10,193 bases of DNA from JAQGMO01 sp050954505 (lineage in GTDB: Bacteria; Pseudomonadota; Gammaproteobacteria; Burkholderiales; Burkholderiaceae_D). The stretch spans positions 1 to 10,193 of the forward strand of contig JBPBPY010000070.1 of the NCBI GenBank assembly GCA_050954505.1. Reading direction: 5' to 3'. The translations under genes were made by a program, and so were the position numbers. A model generated the notes under the pieces. That model was not told the DNA's origin. It did not search any database and saw only the letters and a program-made list of their open reading frames with translations. Of this stretch, positions 1-4,918 are shown piece by piece. Numbering within the stretch: position 1 is the first letter of the stretch; the number at the start of each line of letters is the position of its first letter.

Positions 1-1205
1 AGCGTCAGGTTGCCGTTGACGGTGTCGCTGGTAATGATGTTCAGGCCGGTGAAGTCGGCAATGACCTGCAGCACGGCACGCACTTCGACATTCTGGAAGT
101 TCAGCGACAGCTTTTCACCACGATAACCCTGTGTGCCCTGGGTCAGCCGGTTCGGTTCTTCCTTCAGTGGCCGCACTTCGATCACCAGCTGGGTATCGCT
201 CTGGTAGGCGCTGTGTTCCCACAGGCCCTTCGGTTCGATCGTCATGCGCACATTGTCGCCCTGCTGCTGCGACGACACGGTACGCACCGGGGTGCCGAAG
301 TCAGTCACATCCAGACGGCGGCGCAGCGCTTCCGGCAGGCTGGTCTTCATGAAGTCGACCAGGATGTTCTGCCCTTGCTGGCGCACGTCGACTCCGACCT
401 GGTTGTTGGGCAGGTCGATGACGATGCGCCCTTCGTTGTTGACGCCGCGGCGAAAATCGATGTCGCGGATTGCCTGTGGCGCCGCCACCGCGCCATTGGC
501 GCCGGCAACCAGCGCAGCCTGCACCGCCGGCGCCGGAATGCCGCTGGAACTGACCGGCACAGCCACGCCGCCGGAGCTTTCAATCGTCACGATGACGGTG
601 CGGCCTTCGACCACGGTGGCATAGTTCAGCGGCCGCTTGAGGTTGAATACCAGCCGCGAACGTTCGCCGGCCTGGACGATGTTGACGTTGCGGATATCCG
701 CCAGGCCGATGTCCTGGCTCGATTTGCCAATGCCGTTATCGGTGCTGGCGAAGTCGAGCGCAATACGGGCCGGGTTGGTGATGGTGAAGCCGATCGGCGC
801 CTTGGTGACCGGCTTTTTCAGCGTCACGCGAACGATGACATTCGAACCCTGCTGGTTCGAGGTGATCGACTCGATGGTATTGTCGGCTGCCATTGCACTG
901 GTCGTGGCCAGGCCGGCAAACAGGGCGGCGCATGCCAGCGTACGGGGTGCACCGGCCAGCCCGCGCAGCAGGCTGCGCGCCAGGCCATGCTGCAAGGCGC
1001 CGCGCAGCGCTGCCGAAAAGCCCAGCAGGTCACGACGTTCGGCGCGTGCCGGGTCGGGCTGCGCCGGCCGCGCGGTGCGTTGTCCTGGCGAACGCAGGCG
1101 CGACAGCGCAGACAGTGATGGCAGCAGCGGCAGCATCGGCAACAGCAGCGGGCGCAGGAAGCGGTGCGCCATCGCGCGCCGGTTCGGGATCAGTCCAGTC
1201 ATCAT
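1..1205 (-). CDS. pilQ: Type IV pilus secretin PilQ, N-terminal part (runs off left edge)
   Basis: PilQ forms the outer-membrane secretin ring through which the type IV pilus is extruded and retracted. About 401 residues are visible. Residues 108-208 and about 246-345 look like two AMIN domains, which bind peptidoglycan. The start of the secretin N-terminal (STN/N0) domain follows at about 364, with RGEKLSLNFQNVEVRAVL. The C-terminal secretin barrel lies outside the window. The ATG at 1205 overlaps the pilP stop (ATGA) and has an AGGAG Shine-Dalgarno at 1214-1218, 8 nt upstream; a second ATG follows immediately. From this start the apparent signal-peptidase site (TTSAMA|AD) falls only after residue 106, so there is an unusually long leader with an extra Leu/Pro-rich hydrophobic stretch at residues 16-34. 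No ATG closer to the typical signal peptide is usable. Identity is certain from domains and operon order; the mature N-terminus is uncertain. Confidence 0.96.
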   Translation of the reverse strand, partial: MMTGLIPNRRAMAHRFLRPLLLPMLPLLPSLSALSRLRSPGQRTARPAQPDPARAERRDLLGFSAALRGALQHGLARSLLRGLAGAPRTLACAALFAGLATTSAMAADNTIESITSNQQGSNVIVRVTLKKPVTKAPIGFTITNPARIALDFASTDNGIGKSSQDIGLADIRNVNIVQAGERSRLVFNLKRPLNYATVVEGRTVIVTIESSGGVAVPVSSSGIPAPAVQAALVAGANGAVAAPQAIRDIDFRRGVNNEGRIVIDLPNNQVGVDVRQQGQNILVDFMKTSLPEALRRRLDVTDFGTPVRTVSSQQQGDNVRMTIEPKGLWEHSAYQSDTQLVIEVRPLKEEPNRLTQGTQGYRGEKLSLNFQNVEVRAVLQVIADFTGLNIITSDTVNGNLT

Positions 1206-1831
1206 TTTTTACTCTCCTGCAGCTCTAACTTTGCATTGCGCTCGACCCATTCGCCGGACGCATCCTGTACGATTTCCTTCAATTCGACATCGCCATCGGC
1301 AATCTTGGTGACCTTGCCGAAGTTCTGACCGATGTAGTTCCCCACCTTGACCTGGAACAGCGCCTTGTCTGCCAGCAGCAGCGCAAAACTGGCGCCGGCC
1401 TTGCGCAAGGTACCGACCATCTTCAGGGTATCGAGCGGGTAGGACTCCAGCGGTTCACGGCGGCGGTCGAGATCCGGACGCAAGCCGCTATCGGTCGTGC
1501 CCTTCTGCTTGGCCAGCGCCATGGCCAGCTTGACCGGCGAATAGGGATCGATGGCATCCTTGCCGGTGTAGCTGAACGGCGTGAATTTCTTCGGCTCTTC
1601 CACCTTCGTCACGGCAACCCTGGTCTGGCGTTTGGTCTCATCCATCCATTGCCGTACTTCGCCCACGCCACTGTCGCCACAGCCAGCCAGCGTCGTCAGC
1701 AACAGCAAGGCTGGCAGCAGCAGCAGCCCCTGCCGCGCTGTTGCCGCTGCGTTGGCTGCAGTGGCCGCCTTGGCTGCCGTGGCCGCCGTGGCGTACGAAC
1801 CTGATGTGGCGTTCATTCTCGTCAGCCTCAT
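1202..1831 (-). CDS. pilP: Type IV pilus assembly lipoprotein PilP
   Basis: PilP is an inner-membrane-anchored periplasmic lipoprotein that connects the PilN/PilO heterodimer to the N0 region of the PilQ secretin. The 209-residue product has a hydrophobic run (residues 36-47) ending in a lipobox (LAGC, Cys51). A flexible charged linker with the motif PFSYTGKDAIDPYSP follows, then a beta-rich C-terminal domain at about 128-206 containing VGNYIGQNFGKV, characteristic of the family. The start at 1831 forms an ATGA overlap with pilO; the SD is weak (AAAGGG). An in-frame ATG at 1816 (residue 6) is an alternative. The stop overlaps pilQ by 4 nt. About 35 residues precede the hydrophobic core, including five ATA-like tripeptide repeats, making the n-region much longer than in a typical lipoprotein signal. 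Function is secure from domain and operon context. Confidence 0.95.
   Translation of the reverse strand: MRLTRMNATSGSYATAATAAKAATAANAAATARQGLLLLPALLLLTTLAGCGDSGVGEVRQWMDETKRQTRVAVTKVEEPKKFTPFSYTGKDAIDPYSPVKLAMALAKQKGTTDSGLRPDLDRRREPLESYPLDTLKMVGTLRKAGASFALLLADKALFQVKVGNYIGQNFGKVTKIADGDVELKEIVQDASGEWVERNAKLELQESKK
1748..1792 (-). repeat. Degenerate 9-bp coding repeat in the PilP leader
   Basis: Five consecutive imperfect 9-bp units of the form GCC-AnN-GCn encode ATA-ATA-AKA-ATA-ANA (PilP residues 14-28), just upstream of the lipoprotein signal hydrophobic core. The units differ mainly at the second codon and at third positions, so the tract looks like an old tandem expansion that has diverged. 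Confidence 0.6.
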
Positions 1832-2478
1832 TTTTTCGGCCCTTTCTTGGCAGCTTCGGCCTTGCGCTGGGCAGCCACTTCCTCGGGATCGAGATAGCGG
1901 AAGGTCTTGGCGACAGCGTCGAGTGTCAGCTGGCCATCCTTGCCCGCGGCCAGGTTCAGGTTGTTGAGGGTGACAATCCGCGGCAGGTTGGCGATGTCGC
2001 TGGTGAACGCGCCAACATCGTGATAATTACCGGTAATCTTGATGTCGATCGGCAGCTCGGCGTAATAATCCTTGACCACCACCTGGCCAGGCTTGAACAG
2101 TTCGAACTGCAAGCCACGCCCGAGTCCGGCCTGGTTGATGTCGGAGAGCAGCGCATCCATTTCCGATTTGCTGGGCAACTGCTTTTCCAGCGTGGCGACA
2201 TATTCATTGACCTGTTCCTTCTGCTTGCGCAGCGCATTCAGGTTGATGGCTTGCTGGATCTTGTCCTTGTACGCCGCGCGCAGCTTGACTTCTTCCTGGG
2301 CGCTGGCCTCGAAGGTGTCAAGCTGGCCGTCCCAATAAAAATACCAGCCTACTGCCATGACGGCGGCAACCACGCCGACCGCGCACAGGATGCGTGGCAG
2401 CAGCGGCCACTGGCCGGGATGGCGGCCCGACAGGCCGCGAAATTGCGCACTGACTGCGTCGAGATTCAAATTTGGCAT
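1828..2478 (-). CDS. pilO: Type IV pilus inner-membrane alignment protein PilO
   Basis: PilO is a bitopic inner-membrane protein that heterodimerises with PilN and binds PilP, linking the cytoplasmic PilM/motor side to the secretin. The 216-residue product has a short cytoplasmic N-terminus with the motif FRGLSGRHPGQWPLLPR, one membrane segment (about 29-48), a charged coiled coil (about 52-103) and a ferredoxin-like periplasmic domain (about 105-196) with GLQFELFKPG and ELPIDIKITGNYHDVGAF, typical of PilO. A Lys/Ala-rich tail closes the protein. The ATG at 2478 follows the pilN stop by 15 nt and has a GAGAGAG ribosome-binding site. It is the only non-overlapping junction in this pil cluster. 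Its stop overlaps the pilP start by 4 nt. Confidence 0.96.
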   Translation of the reverse strand: MPNLNLDAVSAQFRGLSGRHPGQWPLLPRILCAVGVVAAVMAVGWYFYWDGQLDTFEASAQEEVKLRAAYKDKIQQAINLNALRKQKEQVNEYVATLEKQLPSKSEMDALLSDINQAGLGRGLQFELFKPGQVVVKDYYAELPIDIKITGNYHDVGAFTSDIANLPRIVTLNNLNLAAGKDGQLTLDAVAKTFRYLDPEEVAAQRKAEAAKKGPKK

Positions 2479-2493
2479 GCTGACTCTCTCATA

Positions 2494-3366
2494 TCATTGC
2501 GCCTTCGCGGGCGCTGCCGGCAAGATTGCCGGCTTGCTTGCGGGAGCCGTCGGGGTGGCAGGTTTGACTGTCATGCCTGCAGCAGGTGCATTTGCCGCCG
2601 CACCGGTTGCCGTGCCGACCGGCGCCGGTGCAGGGGTGGAAAAGGTGCTGGCTGGCACACCCGGCCGCACAGCGGGCACCACGGCGGCGCTTCCCGTTGC
2701 AGCAGGCACGGCAGGTACGGATGCACCGGCCACGGCACCGGTGGCGGGACTGCCCGCAGCGCCGCCAGGCACTGCCGCCCTGGCCGCGGCCGCGGCAGCT
2801 TCCTGGTCACGCGGACGCTTGATGCCAACGTTGACGGTGAAATCGAACACCTTCTTCTGATCCTTGCCGGTACCGATCTGGGTTGAACGGATCTCGACCA
2901 GGTCGGGCCGCTCCAGCCAGGGCGAATTGTTGCCGAGGTTGCGCAGCAGTTCCGAAACCCGTTCATTCGACTGTGCGTAGCCATCGATCACCACGCGCTG
3001 GGCTGCCTGCTTGAAACTGCGCAGGTAGATGCCTTCGGGCACCTGCTTGACCAGTTCGTCCATCAGGTAGACCGGCTGGTTGCGGTCGCTCTGCAAATCT
3101 TCCACGGCGCGCTGGCGGGCAATCAAGCCTTCGATTTCCTGGCGCAGCGAAGCGATTTCCTTGATCTCGATATCGAGCTTGGCATTCTCGGCCTTGATGA
3201 AGTCATTGCGTTGGTTCTGGTCGGAAATGCGGTTGGCGATGACGCCGCCGACCAGCATCACCACCATGGCGCCGACAATGACCGAAAACACCATCAAAGC
3301 AACAAAGGCGGTACGCCGTTCGCGCCGCCGCGCTTCGCGGTGCGGCAGCAGATTGATCTTGATCAT
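2494..3366 (-). CDS. pilN: Type IV pilus assembly protein PilN with long Ala/Pro-rich C-terminal tail
   Basis: PilN is the bitopic partner of PilO; its cytoplasmic N-terminus docks onto PilM. The canonical PilM-binding motif IKINLLPHRE is at residues 2-11. A membrane segment (about 20-44), a coiled coil (about 50-92) and a periplasmic ferredoxin-like domain (about 98-184, with EGIYLRSFKQ and VVIDGYAQSNERVSELLRNL) follow. The family is usually about 180-210 residues; this protein has 290. The excess is a low-complexity Ala/Pro/Val/Gly/Thr tail from about residue 188 (nt 2497-2805). The start at 3366 overlaps the pilM stop (ATGA), with GAGGAG 9 nt upstream. The tail reads through in frame to a stop 15 nt before pilO, and pilO keeps its own SD, so it is unlikely to be a frameshift artefact. 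Confidence 0.95.
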   Translation of the reverse strand: MIKINLLPHREARRRERRTAFVALMVFSVIVGAMVVMLVGGVIANRISDQNQRNDFIKAENAKLDIEIKEIASLRQEIEGLIARQRAVEDLQSDRNQPVYLMDELVKQVPEGIYLRSFKQAAQRVVIDGYAQSNERVSELLRNLGNNSPWLERPDLVEIRSTQIGTGKDQKKVFDFTVNVGIKRPRDQEAAAAAARAAVPGGAAGSPATGAVAGASVPAVPAATGSAAVVPAVRPGVPASTFSTPAPAPVGTATGAAANAPAAGMTVKPATPTAPASKPAILPAAPAKAQ

Positions 3367-4445
3367 CGGTCGAATCTCCTCAATGCCAGGCCGCAGGCCA
3401 CCAGGAAACCGGGCGCGTCCAGGCGCAGCTGCTTTTCGCGTACCGAGGTTGCCAGCTGCATGCCCTTGAACGGGCTCACCACCGAGGTGGTGACATTGGT
3501 ACGGCTGGCGACGATGTCGACCAGGCCGGGAATGACGGCACAGCCGCCGGCCAGGAATATCTGGTCGATGCGGGTATAGGGTGTGGAGGTGAAGAAGAAC
3601 TGAATGGCACGCGCCACTTCGATGGCGGCGCTTTCAAGGAAGGGTTCGAGCAATTCGCGTGCATATCCTTCCGGCAGTTCGCCGCTTTTTTTCTTGACCT
3701 CGGCATCTTCCGGCGAAAGCCCGTAGGCGCGCACGATGTCCTGGGTCAGCTGGTTGCCGCCAAACGGCTGTTCGCGTTCATACAATGGCTGGCCGTCGAG
3801 CAGCACTGAAATGTGCATGATCTGGGCACCGATCTGGAACAGGGCAATGACCTGGCCGCTGCCCTGGTTGGGCAGCTGGTGCGTAATGCGTTCGATGGCT
3901 GCACGCGCTGCGTATGACTCGATATCCATCACGGTTGGCTTGAGGCCGGCCGATTCCGCTACCGCCACGCGGTCTTCGACCTTTTCCTTGCGCGAGGCTG
4001 CCAGCAGCACCTCCACATCTTCGGGTGAATTGAGCACGCCGCCAATGACGTCGAAGTCGAGGCTGACCTCGTCGAGCGCAATGGGAATGTACTGGTTGGC
4101 TTCGTTCTCGACCTGCATTTCGAGTTCGTCGTCGGACAGCCCGGCCGGCAGGATGATCTTCTTGGTGATGACCGAGGCCGGGGGCATGCCCAACGCCACG
4201 AGCTTGGCGCGCGAACCACTCTTCTTCCAGACCCGGCGCACGGCGTCGGAAACCTGTTCGATGTTTTCGATATTGCCATCGACCACCGCGCCGCGCGGCA
4301 ATGGCTCGCTCGCATAACGCTCCAGCCGCAAGCCGTCCTTGCCGGCGTCGGACAACTCGACCAGCTTGACGCCAGAGGTGCTGATATCAATGCCCAGTAA
4401 CGGGCCATTCTTCTTGCCGAATAAAGAACCAATGTCTAAAGCCAA
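3363..4445 (-). CDS. pilM: Type IV pilus actin-like ATPase-fold protein PilM
   Basis: PilM is a cytoplasmic, FtsA/actin-like nucleotide-binding protein that recruits the PilN N-terminus and couples the inner-membrane alignment complex to the motor side. The 360-residue length is normal for the family. Visible motifs are phosphate-1 (LLGIDISTSGVKLVEL, 17-31), the conserved ENEANQYIPIALDEVSLDF segment (113-131), the FQIGAQ stretch (203-208), GGNQLTQDI (229-237), and the adenosine-binding LAGGCAVIPGL (298-308). The first gene of the operon starts with TTG at 4445 rather than ATG; GGGAG lies 7 nt upstream and no suitable ATG exists before residue 87. Its stop overlaps pilN. Identity is firm from motifs and synteny (pilMNOPQ divergent from the PBP1a gene, a common betaproteobacterial arrangement). 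Confidence 0.97.
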   Translation of the reverse strand: MALDIGSLFGKKNGPLLGIDISTSGVKLVELSDAGKDGLRLERYASEPLPRGAVVDGNIENIEQVSDAVRRVWKKSGSRAKLVALGMPPASVITKKIILPAGLSDDELEMQVENEANQYIPIALDEVSLDFDVIGGVLNSPEDVEVLLAASRKEKVEDRVAVAESAGLKPTVMDIESYAARAAIERITHQLPNQGSGQVIALFQIGAQIMHISVLLDGQPLYEREQPFGGNQLTQDIVRAYGLSPEDAEVKKKSGELPEGYARELLEPFLESAAIEVARAIQFFFTSTPYTRIDQIFLAGGCAVIPGLVDIVASRTNVTTSVVSPFKGMQLATSVREKQLRLDAPGFLVACGLALRRFDR

Positions 4446-4495
4446 GCGCTTCTCCCGAGGGCGGTTTTCTTTCGCGTGAACGCGGCAATGTTACT

Positions 4496-4525
4496 TATAT
4501 CTGGAGCAATGAATTACACCTGCAA
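4496..4525 (-). promoter_or_regulatory. Candidate sigma70 promoter for the pilMNOPQ operon
   Basis: On the minus strand, TTGCAG (4525-4520) is followed after 18 nt by GATATA (4501-4496), with the better -10-like hexamer TATAAG overlapping at 4499-4494. A start near 4488 would leave a leader of about 40 nt before the TTG start of pilM, containing the GGGAG ribosome-binding site. This is consensus matching by eye only; the -35/-10 pairing is uncertain. Confidence 0.3.
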
Positions 4526-4547
4526 TCACTATTCGGGCTGAAGTTCA

Positions 4548-4562
4548 CCGCTGTCACAGCGG
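4548..4562. promoter_or_regulatory. Perfect 7-bp dyad (possible operator) upstream of pilM
   Basis: CCGCTGT-C-ACAGCGG reads as the same sequence on both strands around one central base. It sits about 23 bp upstream of the candidate pilM -35 hexamer, on the GC-rich edge of the AT-rich tract. The single-base centre suits a protein dimer site better than an RNA hairpin, although a 5-bp stem with a 5-nt loop could form. No regulator family was recognised. Confidence 0.35.
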
Positions 4563-4572
4563 CGGCGCCTTG

Positions 4573-4604
4573 AAATATTTCTTGTCATATCTCAAATATT
4601 TCTT
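4573..4604. repeat. 11-bp direct repeat at 21-bp spacing
   Basis: AAATATTTCTT occurs exactly at 4573-4583 and again at 4594-4604, a start-to-start distance of 21 bp, or about two helical turns. Each copy contains the palindrome AAATATTT. Same-face phasing in a divergent promoter region suggests a regulator or nucleoid-protein site, but this is an inference from spacing alone. Confidence 0.6.
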
Positions 4605-4803
4605 ATTGATTTCCGATGTTTAGGTGACGTAGATCAATCGTTACTTTAAATCGTAGCAATAAGGGTCTCTTCGTGTAAAGCACTTTCCGCTAAGAAACAC
4701 ATAATTCCGTTGCGAATCGTCCACGACCGTTGGTAACATGGAAATCAATACCAAAAGCGACAAGTCCGGCACCAAGATTTTTCTACCGTTGCAGCCGGCG
4801 TTA

Positions 4804-4809
4804 TATAAT
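4804..4809 (+). promoter_or_regulatory. Candidate -10 box for mrcA
   Basis: A perfect TATAAT hexamer (within TTATATAATC) lies 110 bp upstream of the mrcA ATG at 4919, in the expected orientation. The -35 match at 16-18 bp spacing is poor (TTTCTA/TCTACC); a good TTGCAG at 4789-4794 is too close (9 bp) to act with it. The overlapping palindrome TTATATAA means orientation is not certain. Confidence 0.35.
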
Positions 4810-4918
4810 CAAGTGCTTGCAGAAGCAGTCATCGAATTCCTTCGAACTGACTGATTCTTCAGTATTTTTTCTGTTTTCCACTTCCTGCCCCCGGGCAAAA
4901 ACCAGACAATTCCAGCGC

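Larger units (their letters stand above)
4446..4918. other. Divergent intergenic control region between pilM and mrcA
   Basis: This gap of about 470 bp separates the divergent pilM and mrcA genes and must hold both promoters. It is noticeably more AT-rich than the flanking genes, especially at 4565-4720 and 4800-4870. Within it I see a perfect 7-bp dyad, an 11-bp direct repeat at 21-bp spacing, an ATTGAT/ATCAAT inverted pair, a TATATAAT box and a candidate pilM promoter. An open frame continues from mrcA back to 4730 but has none of the composition of the real genes, so I treat it as non-coding. No tRNA or recognised riboswitch was seen. Confidence 0.7.

Noticed and set aside
213..1118. Long plus-strand open frame (301 codons) opposite pilQ
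   Set aside because: It is antisense to the clear PilQ AMIN domains. Its product is Arg/His/Asp-rich with no motif, as expected for the mirror frame of a GC-rich gene.
1741..2886. Plus-strand open frame (381 codons) opposite pilP-pilO-pilN
   Set aside because: It spans three genes with strong family motifs on the other strand, and its own product is low-complexity without recognisable domains.
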